Positions 1 to 6,698 of a stretch of DNA of 21,767 bases are shown one piece after another; position 1 is the stretch's first letter, and each line of letters starts with the position of its first letter. Source of the DNA: CAZWRV01 sp964636325 (GTDB lineage Bacteria > Verrucomicrobiota > Lentisphaeria > Victivallales > GWF2-50-93); contig CAZWRV010000107.1 in NCBI GenBank assembly GCA_964636325.1, positions 1-21,767 on the forward strand, given 5' to 3'. The position numbers and the translations under genes were made by a program. The notes under the pieces were generated by a model that was given only the letters and a program-made list of their open reading frames with translations, did no database searches and had not been told where the DNA came from.

Positions 1-98
1 TGCGACCTGCGCCGCATAGCTTTTAGCCATATAAATCGAAATGCAAAACTTTAGTTCTTTACTGCTGCGCGGCCGGTGGGCACGGTTGACGGAGCGGG

Positions 99-1868
99 AT
101 GGACGGCTTATATTTTACAATGCACAAGTGGAATCTTCAGACAATCCCCTTTTCCCGGTCGGGATCTTTTTTAAGGATATTTGCCAGGCCTGCGGTGACG
201 GGGGGCAGGCGCCGACTTGTGATCGGGACGTCCCGCGCGCTGCCGCCCGAGCACGGCGTTTCCGCCGGAAACCGCCGGGAGTTCTACGAGCTGGCCCTTT
301 TCAGCAGGGATTCCGAGGCGGACTACATCTACAGGGCGTCGCCGTGGCAGATAGTGCTCAAGGCGCAGGAGGGCGAGGCGTCGATAGTGTTCCTTGACGA
401 CGAGACATTGCTTTTCTCGGTGTCCAAGGCCGTCCTCCGGCTTATGCCGTGCCACCCCGTCCAGTCGGTCCAGTGCTTCTCGGAGCAATACGCCCAGGCG
501 AACGATCCGCTTGCCGCATCCTTCCATCATCTCCGCTGCTGCGGGGACGGAACCCGCGTGGAAATACGCGAATGCCCTATGCCCGGAACTGCGAAGACCG
601 CAGGCGGGGACAGGCCGTATTCCGTGGGCTTCGCCGGGCCGAGGTCTTTCGAATGCGCCGTCCGCTTCGACTTCTACGGCCAGGTTTGGAACGACCAAGT
701 TCCCGTTTTCGCCGCGGTCGCCGGCGAGAGGAGGGCCGAATGGGAGGCATGGCGCAGGCTCATGCCCAAGGTTCCCCCGAAATACGCCTCTGCGGCGGAG
801 ATGTCGTGGATGCTGCTGTGGAGCGGGGCGGTCAGCCCGGGCAGGCTTCTCAGCAGGAAGGCTATCCTCGGGTCGAAGTCGGCCGTGCCGTCGTCGTTCT
901 CGTCGCTGGACGCCTGCTTCACCGCGCTGGCCGTGCTTCCGGCCGACCAGGAGCTTGCGTTCGACCAGTTCAGGCTGATGTTCGACAACCAGAGCCCCGT
1001 CGGCGCCTTTCCAGGCTCCCTCAGCAACATCGCCAGGAACTACAACTGCATAACGCCGCCGCTGCATGGGTGGGCAGTCCTCAAATTCATCGAGAGGATC
1101 GGCCTGCCCAGGAGCAGGGACTTCCTCAAGGAGTCCTTCGATCCGTTCTGCCACCAGACAGAATGGTGGTTCTCCAACCGCGACACCGACAGGGACGGAA
1201 TCTGCGAATACCAGCACGGAAGCGACTCGGGCTTCTTCAACTCCACGGTCTTCGACCAGGGATGCCCGGCCGAATGCCCCGACCTTGCCGCATATCTCGT
1301 CCTCCAGTGCGCCGCGCTTGCCGCGATCGCGAAGATGCTCGCCAGGAAGAAGGACGAGATGAAGTGGAAGGAGCGCGGGGACGTCCAGCTGAACGCGCTC
1401 CTCAACCATGCGGTAAGGGAGGACAGGTTCGTCTCCATGCTCAACGGAATGCATTCGGCGCTTGAGTCGCAGGCCCTGCAGAACTACATGCCGGTCGTTC
1501 TCGGCGTCAGGCTGCCGGAGAACCTCCGGCGGCCGCTTGTTGACTCGCTTTCGCACGGAGGGCCATTCCTCACCGAATACGGCCTGGCCACCGAATCGCC
1601 GCAGAGCCAGAAGTATATGCCGGAGGACGGATTCAGGGGGCCGATATGGCCGTTCCCAACGTTCATAGCGTTCGACGGCCTGGTTCGCCTCGGGGCGGCG
1701 GCCAGCGCGCGCTCCCTGGCCGAACACTTCTGCGACACCTGCGCAAGAAACGCATCCATGCATGAACATTACAACGCCCTGACCGGCGAAGGCCTCGGAT
1801 GCCCCGGCCACACATGCACGTCCGCCGTCTTCATCCTCCTCGCGTCCTGGCTCGCCTCGGAGAAGTGA
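99..1868 (+). CDS. GH63/MGH-like (alpha/alpha)6-barrel glycoside hydrolase
   Basis: A 589-residue protein that probably hydrolyses alpha-linked glucosides or mannosides. The C-terminal half looks like the GH63 / mannosylglycerate-hydrolase (MGH1) clan. It has DRDGICEYQHGSDSG near residues 364-378 (likely acid Asp376), FRGPIWP at 512-518 and HEHYNALTGEG at 555-565 (likely base Glu556). The N-terminal ~220 residues look like a beta-rich accessory domain. There is no convincing signal peptide, so it is probably cytoplasmic and acts on imported oligosaccharides. An in-frame stop at 87-89 and a GGAG at 91-94 support the ATG at 99. The stop lies 5 nt before tgt, so the two genes are probably co-transcribed. 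The exact substrate cannot be read from the sequence; GH37-like trehalase or glucosylglycerate hydrolase are alternatives. The fold assignment is fairly secure, the specificity is not. Confidence 0.75.
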   Translation: MDGLYFTMHKWNLQTIPFSRSGSFLRIFARPAVTGGRRRLVIGTSRALPPEHGVSAGNRREFYELALFSRDSEADYIYRASPWQIVLKAQEGEASIVFLDDETLLFSVSKAVLRLMPCHPVQSVQCFSEQYAQANDPLAASFHHLRCCGDGTRVEIRECPMPGTAKTAGGDRPYSVGFAGPRSFECAVRFDFYGQVWNDQVPVFAAVAGERRAEWEAWRRLMPKVPPKYASAAEMSWMLLWSGAVSPGRLLSRKAILGSKSAVPSSFSSLDACFTALAVLPADQELAFDQFRLMFDNQSPVGAFPGSLSNIARNYNCITPPLHGWAVLKFIERIGLPRSRDFLKESFDPFCHQTEWWFSNRDTDRDGICEYQHGSDSGFFNSTVFDQGCPAECPDLAAYLVLQCAALAAIAKMLARKKDEMKWKERGDVQLNALLNHAVREDRFVSMLNGMHSALESQALQNYMPVVLGVRLPENLRRPLVDSLSHGGPFLTEYGLATESPQSQKYMPEDGFRGPIWPFPTFIAFDGLVRLGAAASARSLAEHFCDTCARNASMHEHYNALTGEGLGCPGHTCTSAVFILLASWLASEK

Positions 1869-1873
1869 GCCCA

Positions 1874-2965
1874 ATGCCGTTTACACTGAAAAAAAAGTCT
1901 GAAGTCACGGCCGCGCGGCGCGGGACGGTCAGGACTCCGCACGGAAGCTTCGAGACTCCGGTCTTCATGCCGGTGGGTACGCGGGCGACCGTGAAGGCGA
2001 TGACTCCGCTGGAGCTGGAGGAGATTGGGACGGAGATAATACTCGGGAACACATACCACCTTTTCACACGCCCGGGCATCGAGACGGTCAGCCTGGCCGG
2101 GGGACTGCACAAGTTCTGCGGATGGGACAGGCCGATCCTCACCGACAGCGGAGGCTTCCAGGTATTCAGCCTGGTAAAGCTGAGGAAGATAAGGCCGGAC
2201 GGGGTCGAATTCTCGTCGCACATAGACGGGACGCGCTTCTTCATGGGCCCTGCGGAATCGATGAACATACAGAAGGAGCTGGGCGCCGACATCGCGATGG
2301 CCTTCGACGACTGCACACCGTTCCCGTGCCCCAGGGATCAGGCGGAGTCTTCGATGGAGATGACGCTGCGATGGGAGAGTATCTCCCGCGGGCAGGAGAT
2401 GGGGCCGGGGCAGGAGGTCTTCGGGATCGTCCAGGGCTCGCTCTACCGCGAGCTCCGCGAAAGGTGCGCACGCGAGCTCGTTTCGATGGGCTTCGACGGC
2501 TACGCGATTGGCGGGCTGAGCGTCGGGGAGCCCGAGCAAAGCATGTTCGAATGCATAGGCTGGACAGCTCCGCTCCTTCCAGAGGACAGGCCGCGATACC
2601 TAATGGGAGTCGGCGCGCCGAGGCAGATTGTGAAGGCCGTGTCGCTGGGCATAGACATGTTCGACTGCGTCCTGCCGACACGCATGGCCAGGCACGGAAG
2701 CGCCTACGTCGGGCGGGGCGACGACATCCCAGTCAAGGCCGCCAGATACGCGAAGGATTTGACGCCGGTGGATCCGGGCTGTCCGTGCTACACATGCAGG
2801 AACTTCACGAAGGCCTATGTCCGACACCTCCTCAACGTCGGGGAAGTCCTCGGCATCAGGCTGCTTACGATACACAACCTGCACTACTACCTCGCCCTAA
2901 TGCGCGAGATCAGGGACGCCATCGAGGCCGGGCGCTTCGCGGAAGTCGCCGAGAAATATGCGTGA
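1874..2965 (+). CDS. tgt: Queuine/preQ1 tRNA-ribosyltransferase (TGT)
   Basis: Exchanges guanine 34 of GUN-anticodon tRNAs for preQ1 on the way to queuosine. The 363 residues are normal for bacterial TGT. Visible motifs are DSGGFQ at 91-96 (general acid/base Asp91), GIVQGS at 184-189, GGLSVGE at 213-219 and FDCVLPTR at 263-270 (nucleophile Asp264). The zinc site is CPCYTC (Cys303, Cys305, Cys308) with His334 in LLTIHNLHYY. The ATG at 1874 is chosen because homology begins there and GGAG at 1859-1862 precedes it; the frame is open further upstream but that runs into the preceding gene. The last 56 bp overlap the 3' end of the convergent sugar-kinase gene. No other queuosine gene is in the window. 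Confidence 0.97.
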   Translation: MPFTLKKKSEVTAARRGTVRTPHGSFETPVFMPVGTRATVKAMTPLELEEIGTEIILGNTYHLFTRPGIETVSLAGGLHKFCGWDRPILTDSGGFQVFSLVKLRKIRPDGVEFSSHIDGTRFFMGPAESMNIQKELGADIAMAFDDCTPFPCPRDQAESSMEMTLRWESISRGQEMGPGQEVFGIVQGSLYRELRERCARELVSMGFDGYAIGGLSVGEPEQSMFECIGWTAPLLPEDRPRYLMGVGAPRQIVKAVSLGIDMFDCVLPTRMARHGSAYVGRGDDIPVKAARYAKDLTPVDPGCPCYTCRNFTKAYVRHLLNVGEVLGIRLLTIHNLHYYLALMREIRDAIEAGRFAEVAEKYA

Positions 2966-3935
2966 TGCGGCGGATTTTTCCCGCGATCTCTTCTGCCCGT
3001 CCGAGGTCGAAGCTGCCCGGGACATGGCTGGCGCAGCTGGCGGTGCCTGCTGCGAGGGCTCTTCCGAATGCGTCTTCCGGGGGGGCGCCGCCTGCGTATT
3101 CCCAGATTAGGACGCCCGCGACGGTGTCGCCGGCGCCGATTGAGTTTACGAAGCTTTTCCCCAGCGCCGGAACCTCATATCGGAACGTGGTGTCCTCCAT
3201 GAAGAGGAACGCGTCCCCCCCGCCTGCGGTTACAGCTACAAGCTTGAGCGGATTGCGGCGCATCAGCTTCAAGGCGCCCCGGCGAATATCCTTTTCGCCG
3301 CTGAGCGCCGTCAGCTCTTTCCGGTTGACCTTGAGGATGTCCGTGCCTGCGGCGAGGACGTCCCCCAGATCGCTGGAGGACGAATCCAGGAGGACCGGGA
3401 TGCCGACCCTTGCGGCCTCGCAGGCCACCCTGGCGTAGAACGCCGACGTCAGCCCCGGTGGAAAGGTCCCGCATATCGCAAGCGCGGAAGAGATTCTTAT
3501 CCTCTGCAGAACCTTTTCAAGAAGGGCTTTAGACTCCGGGGCTTCCACTCTGCCGGACGGTTCGATAAGCTCCGTTGAGCTGCCCGTCCTCAGGCAGACG
3601 CAGGTCGTGCAGGTGCGGGTCTCATGTCCGGTCGCGACGCTAACGGACGGGATGCCTTCCTTTCTCAGGCGGGCGCGGATTTTTCTGCCCGTGCTTCCGC
3701 CTGCGAACTGGCAGACCAGCGCCTTGCCGCCGAGATTCCCGATCGCCCTGGCGCAGTTGATCCCCTTTCCCGCGGGCATCTCCGCCGTTTCCGACGCGCG
3801 GTTGACCTCGCCTTTTACGAAGTCGCCGAAGAAGAGGACCTTCTGCCAGGCGGGATTGAGGCCGAGCACGAGGACGGTACGCGCGTCAGGGGCGCGGGAT
3901 CCGGATACTGTTTTCCGGAGCGGGGCGCAGCTCAT
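2910..3935 (-). CDS. PfkB-family sugar-phosphate kinase (1-phosphofructokinase / tagatose-6-P kinase type)
   Basis: An ATP-dependent ribokinase-fold kinase of 341 residues. Visible are the N-terminal LGLNPAWQKV stretch and AGKGIN at 55-60 (sugar binding), CGTFPPG near 155-161, KVNRKE at 202-207 and the PfkB signature NSIGAGDTVAG at 264-274, with catalytic base Asp270. The NPAxQ and KGxN pattern fits the FruK/LacC branch, which phosphorylates fructose-1-P, tagatose-6-P or fructose-6-P. The ATG at 3935 overlaps the upstream stop as ATGA (3935-3932), indicating translational coupling to the 225-aa gene; a GTG at 3944 is an alternative. The last ~18 codons run into the 3' end of convergent tgt, so the basic tail THISRRLPRSARPRWRP may be a late extension. 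No PTS or transporter gene is near to fix the substrate. Confidence 0.88.
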   Translation of the reverse strand: MSCAPLRKTVSGSRAPDARTVLVLGLNPAWQKVLFFGDFVKGEVNRASETAEMPAGKGINCARAIGNLGGKALVCQFAGGSTGRKIRARLRKEGIPSVSVATGHETRTCTTCVCLRTGSSTELIEPSGRVEAPESKALLEKVLQRIRISSALAICGTFPPGLTSAFYARVACEAARVGIPVLLDSSSSDLGDVLAAGTDILKVNRKELTALSGEKDIRRGALKLMRRNPLKLVAVTAGGGDAFLFMEDTTFRYEVPALGKSFVNSIGAGDTVAGVLIWEYAGGAPPEDAFGRALAAGTASCASHVPGSFDLGRAEEIAGKIRRITHISRRLPRSARPRWRP

Positions 3936-4609
3936 CCGATCCACTCGCCTTCATGCCAGACGAGAAAGTAGTCGGAGCGGATGTTCCTGTTCTGGACTTT
4001 CAGGTAGAAGTCCTCGAACTGCTTGAGGGCCCATAATGTCGAGAGGTAGAGCAGGGTGAACTTGTCGGGGTTGTTCGCGGCGCTTTTCGAGTCCGAGACG
4101 CAGATGCTCGCCGCCTCCGCCACGCCCTTCAAAACCGTTATGAAGAGTATGTACTGCCCCGGCAGCTTCGCTATCTCCTTGTTCAGCGAAAGCAGGCGGT
4201 ATTCGGTGAAGTTGTCCTCGGCGTCCAGCTTGTTCAGCTTGAACTCGATGTCCTTGCAGAACGATGAGTACAGATAGATGCCTACGACGCTTATCCTGAG
4301 GGTCTTTGTGTCCTTGTCGTACAGGACGGTCCACGTGCCGAAGGAGTTGCCTTTTTCAGTTCCAGAGAAGTTGACGTTGAGCTTGTCCAGTCCGTTGGTG
4401 AGGTAGGGGCGCACGAAATTTTCAGCTATGAACTCGGGAATGTCCGACTTGTTGGCCTGCTCCTCGAGCCTCTTGAGCTCCAGGTAGTACTTCTTCTTGC
4501 CCTCGTTCTTCTTGTCCAGATATTCGGGAACTAACCTGTTCAACGACTTCCAGAACTCGTTTATGGAGCAGGCGCCCACCTTGTCTTTTTTCTTAGCAGC
4601 TCTCGCCAT
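3932..4609 (-). CDS. Hypothetical protein, 225 aa, coupled to the PfkB kinase
   Basis: I do not recognise a family. The protein starts with a Lys-rich segment (MARAAKKKDKVG) and a charged helical region to about residue 60. A mixed alpha/beta region follows with beta-like stretches (GTWTVLYDKDTKTLRISVVG). A moderately hydrophobic helix (GQYILFITVLKGVAEAASIC) lies at about 152-171, and aromatic-rich sequence (LWALKQFEDFYLKV) is near the end. There is no signal peptide or certain membrane span, so it is probably cytosolic. Its stop overlaps the ATG of the kinase gene as ATGA, and it has its own promoter at 4646-4674. No strong Shine-Dalgarno precedes the ATG at 4609. The coupling hints at a partner or regulator of the kinase, which is inference only. 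Confidence 0.75.
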   Translation of the reverse strand: MARAAKKKDKVGACSINEFWKSLNRLVPEYLDKKNEGKKKYYLELKRLEEQANKSDIPEFIAENFVRPYLTNGLDKLNVNFSGTEKGNSFGTWTVLYDKDTKTLRISVVGIYLYSSFCKDIEFKLNKLDAEDNFTEYRLLSLNKEIAKLPGQYILFITVLKGVAEAASICVSDSKSAANNPDKFTLLYLSTLWALKQFEDFYLKVQNRNIRSDYFLVWHEGEWIG

Positions 4610-4645
4610 ATGACCGAGATGGTTGGGGTCTAACGGACGAATTTT

Positions 4646-4674
4646 AATATAATGGTTTTCGGGCTCAAATTCAA
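4646..4674 (-). promoter_or_regulatory. Sigma70-type promoter for the 225-aa gene and PfkB kinase
   Basis: On the minus strand, TTGAAT (4674-4669) and TATATT (4651-4646) are separated by exactly 17 bp in an AT-rich patch. The predicted start of transcription is near 4639, giving a ~30-nt leader before the ATG at 4609. It lies downstream of the terminator that closes the preceding operon, so this pair looks independently transcribed. Confidence 0.6.
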
Positions 4675-4713
4675 AGCTTCCAATGCATTTTTCCGAAAAT
4701 ATTTCACGGAGCC

Positions 4714-4740
4714 AAAAAAAAAGGCAGCCGGAGCTGCCTT
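4714..4740 (-). terminator. Rho-independent terminator of the bitopic membrane-protein operon
   Basis: A perfect 8-bp stem AAGGCAGC/GCTGCCTT with the tetraloop CGGA occupies 4721-4740. Read on the minus strand it is followed by nine T (4722-4714). It sits 29 nt past the stop codon at 4770 and is correctly oriented for that operon. Confidence 0.9.
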
Positions 4741-4769
4741 ATGACGGCCTTTTTCCAGGCTGAATGGCC

Positions 4770-5600
4770 TCATTCGAGGTCTGGGTTCTCGGCCTCGGCC
4801 GGCGGGGGTTCCACTTCGGCGGGGGCGATGCCGCCGTCGGTGAAGAAGGAGCCGTCGAAGATGGCCTTCGAAGTGTGCGCGACGTTGCTTATCATGACGG
4901 CGAATATGCTCTGCAGTGACTCTCCCCGGCTTATGAGGTACATCCAGTTCATCACGGCGTTCCTTTCGGCCATCTCCTTCCTCGTCATCTCGGAGACCGG
5001 CTTGGTGGCCAGTTCGTCGAGCTGCCTGCGGAGATCGTGGAACTTTCCAAAGAACTCGTCCCCGATGATGTCATAGTCGATCTTCTGCTCGAATTCCGAG
5101 GAGATGATCTTGATGAGCTCCTTGGCGGCGGTCTCGTCGGTGAAGATTTTCGCGTTTTCGCCGAAGTCCTTAGAGTGCCCCCTCAGCACCTCCATGAGCT
5201 CGGGGAAAATGTCCTTCTTGGTTTCGGCAATGAAGCTTTCCACCTGCTTGTCGATGGTCTTCTTCACGTAGTCCTCGACGGTCGGGATGTTGTCGTGGGC
5301 CATCTTGATGAGCTTTTCCGTGAGCTCCGGAACCTGCTGGTGGGAATATTCCACGATCTTGTCGTGGATCTTCGGTATCGTGTCGCTGACCTTGCTGCTG
5401 ATGAGCCCGGATATGCTCTCGTTGGTGGTGAGCCCTTCTATCTGGTTGAATATGAAGGTGGTGTAGCCGAACACGAATATGACCAGTATTCCGAAGACTA
5501 TAGCTGCGATCCTGGCGTTCTTGAGCGCCTTCTCCTTCCTCTCCTCAAGCTGCCTGGAAAGCGTTTCGAGTTTTGCGCCGATATTGTTGGTGTTCGTCAT
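4770..5600 (-). CDS. Bitopic membrane protein with long helical extracytoplasmic domain (second of pair)
   Basis: 276 residues, family not recognised. Order: a short N-terminal amphipathic, coiled-coil-like helix (residues 8-29, ending in KEKALKNAR), one transmembrane segment at about 30-51, then ~200 charged residues predicted to be almost all helix. A Pro/Glu-rich tail (PAEVEPPPAEAENPDLE) ends the protein. The positive residues before the membrane segment predict N-in/C-out. Repeated break points of Ile/Val-Pro spacing (DTIPKI, QQVPEL, DNIPTV) divide the first part of the outer domain into similar short helices. The start ATG overlaps the previous stop (ATGA, 5600-5597), and a strong GGAGGTG (5611-5605) lies inside the previous gene. 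Its architecture matches its operon partner, suggesting duplication and a joint envelope role, which is inference. Confidence 0.85.
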   Translation of the reverse strand: MTNTNNIGAKLETLSRQLEERKEKALKNARIAAIVFGILVIFVFGYTTFIFNQIEGLTTNESISGLISSKVSDTIPKIHDKIVEYSHQQVPELTEKLIKMAHDNIPTVEDYVKKTIDKQVESFIAETKKDIFPELMEVLRGHSKDFGENAKIFTDETAAKELIKIISSEFEQKIDYDIIGDEFFGKFHDLRRQLDELATKPVSEMTRKEMAERNAVMNWMYLISRGESLQSIFAVMISNVAHTSKAIFDGSFFTDGGIAPAEVEPPPAEAENPDLE

Positions 5601-6466
5601 TTTGCACCTCCCTTCTTGGTGTCGGAGCCCCGGGGCTTCTTCTTGGGCAGCTCAGGCGGACGGACATATATCTCCTGGGCGGCCTTGACATCCTCGGCCA
5701 GGGCCGGGAGCTCGCCCTTCATCGGGTTGACGTGGTAGATTCCGAGCTCGAGCATGTTCTCCAGGAAGTCGAGCTTGACCATGTCCCTGTCCTTGTCCTG
5801 GTAGTTCTGCTTTTCCGCCAGCACGACGAACTTGTTCAGGGTCTTGTCCATCTCGTTGAGGTCGTCGACGACAAGGTCGACCTTCCGTTCGATCATCGCC
5901 GTAAACTCCTCGAGGAAGACCTCCTCGGACTTCTTGAAGACGTCCTCCAGCTTTTCAGGCGAGATGTTGGGATACTGCTTCAGCAGCTCGGCCTCGAACT
6001 CCTTGACGGACTTGTCGAGTTCCTCGGCGAGCTTCATCTTCACCGACTCCTCTACGTGGGTCTTGATGTTGCCGAGGAGCATCTCCCCTTTCTTCTTGAA
6101 GACGGGAATCTCCTTTTCAAGCCTTTCCGTGACCTGCTTTGTGACGTCCGGGATGATGTTCTTCATCAGGTCGTCCTGGAGCTTCTTGAGGTTGTCGTCG
6201 TTCTCGAACATCTTGCGCAGGTCCGACTGGACCTGCTCGGAAAGCTTCGTGATGTTCTCCTCGCTTGTCATCCTCTGGTAGAATCTGTAAAGGTTCCATG
6301 CGAAGAGCAGGAAGGCTAGAAGTATCAGAAGGAGTCCGAAGCGCGAGATCAGGGCCTGCTGCTTCCTCGCCCTGTCGATCTCCAGTATGTCCGACTCCAG
6401 CTTCTCGAGTTTCGCCAGAATCTCATCCTCGGCTTTCGCGTCAGGTTTTCTGGTCTCATCTGCCAT
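5597..6466 (-). CDS. Bitopic membrane protein with long helical extracytoplasmic domain (first of pair)
   Basis: 289 residues, family not recognised. It has an N-terminal cytosolic coiled-coil-like helix (EDEILAKLEKLESDILEI, residues 13-30), one transmembrane segment at about 43-60 (LLLILLAFLLFAWNLY), then a long highly charged helical domain with several Ile-Pro, Phe-Pro or Ile-Ser-Pro breaks (NIIPDV, EIPVFK, YPNISPEK), and a Lys-rich C-terminus (PKKKPRGSDTKKGGAK). Positive residues before the membrane span predict N-in/C-out. The ATG at 6466 is preferred because the true helix begins there and GGGGGA lies just upstream; the open frame continues to 6748 but that part overlaps the htpG promoter and start. 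The stop is fused to the next ATG as ATGA. A perfect TATAAT at 6512-6507 probably drives the operon. Confidence 0.85.
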   Translation of the reverse strand: MADETRKPDAKAEDEILAKLEKLESDILEIDRARKQQALISRFGLLLILLAFLLFAWNLYRFYQRMTSEENITKLSEQVQSDLRKMFENDDNLKKLQDDLMKNIIPDVTKQVTERLEKEIPVFKKKGEMLLGNIKTHVEESVKMKLAEELDKSVKEFEAELLKQYPNISPEKLEDVFKKSEEVFLEEFTAMIERKVDLVVDDLNEMDKTLNKFVVLAEKQNYQDKDRDMVKLDFLENMLELGIYHVNPMKGELPALAEDVKAAQEIYVRPPELPKKKPRGSDTKKGGAK

Positions 6467-6506
6467 AGAAATCCCCCATTCCATTAAAGTTGAACTCGGC
6501 TGAAAC

Positions 6507-6512
6507 ATTATA
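6507..6512 (-). promoter_or_regulatory. Probable -10 box of the bitopic-pair operon
   Basis: TATAAT on the minus strand at 6512-6507, about 40 nt before the ATG at 6466, in the AT-rich spacer shared with htpG. No good -35 is seen at 17 bp (CGATTG); TTGTTT lies at a poor 14-bp spacing. Confidence 0.4.
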
Positions 6513-6612
6513 CGTTTGCGGGCAAAAAACAATCGAAAAAGCCAATTTTTTAAAAAAACGGGCTTTAAACGGCGGCGGAGAGGAATAAAATATTCCCGCT
6601 TGGCTCTGAAGA

Positions 6613-6649
6613 TTTGGACGTCCGAATATCCGATGTCCGAATATCCAAA
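6613..6649 (+). repeat. Tandem 12-bp direct repeat in the htpG upstream region
   Basis: GTCCGAATATCC occurs at 6620-6631 and again at 6635-6646, a 15-bp period. The block is bounded by TTTGGA (6613-6618) and its complement TCCAAA (6644-6649), and includes the palindrome GGACGTCC (6616-6623). It lies 50-85 nt before the htpG start, in the divergent promoter spacer, so it may be a binding site for a regulator. It is not CIRCE. Confidence 0.5.
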
Positions 6650-6698
6650 GCTTAAGGAATTATCAATAACCAAAAAAGAAGAGAAGAAGAGGTGACAT

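Noticed and set aside
41..397. Plus-strand ORF starting at 41
   Set aside because: Out of frame with the GH63-like enzyme, and its product becomes Arg-rich low-complexity sequence.
171..1874. Long minus-strand open frame opposite the GH63-like gene
   Set aside because: Arg/Gly/Pro-rich antisense product of GC-rich codons with no recognisable motif; the plus-strand frame carries the catalytic motifs.
6580..6598. GGAATA/TATTCC inverted repeat before htpG as heat-shock operator
   Set aside because: Only 6-bp arms in AT-rich DNA and unlike CIRCE; too weak to call.
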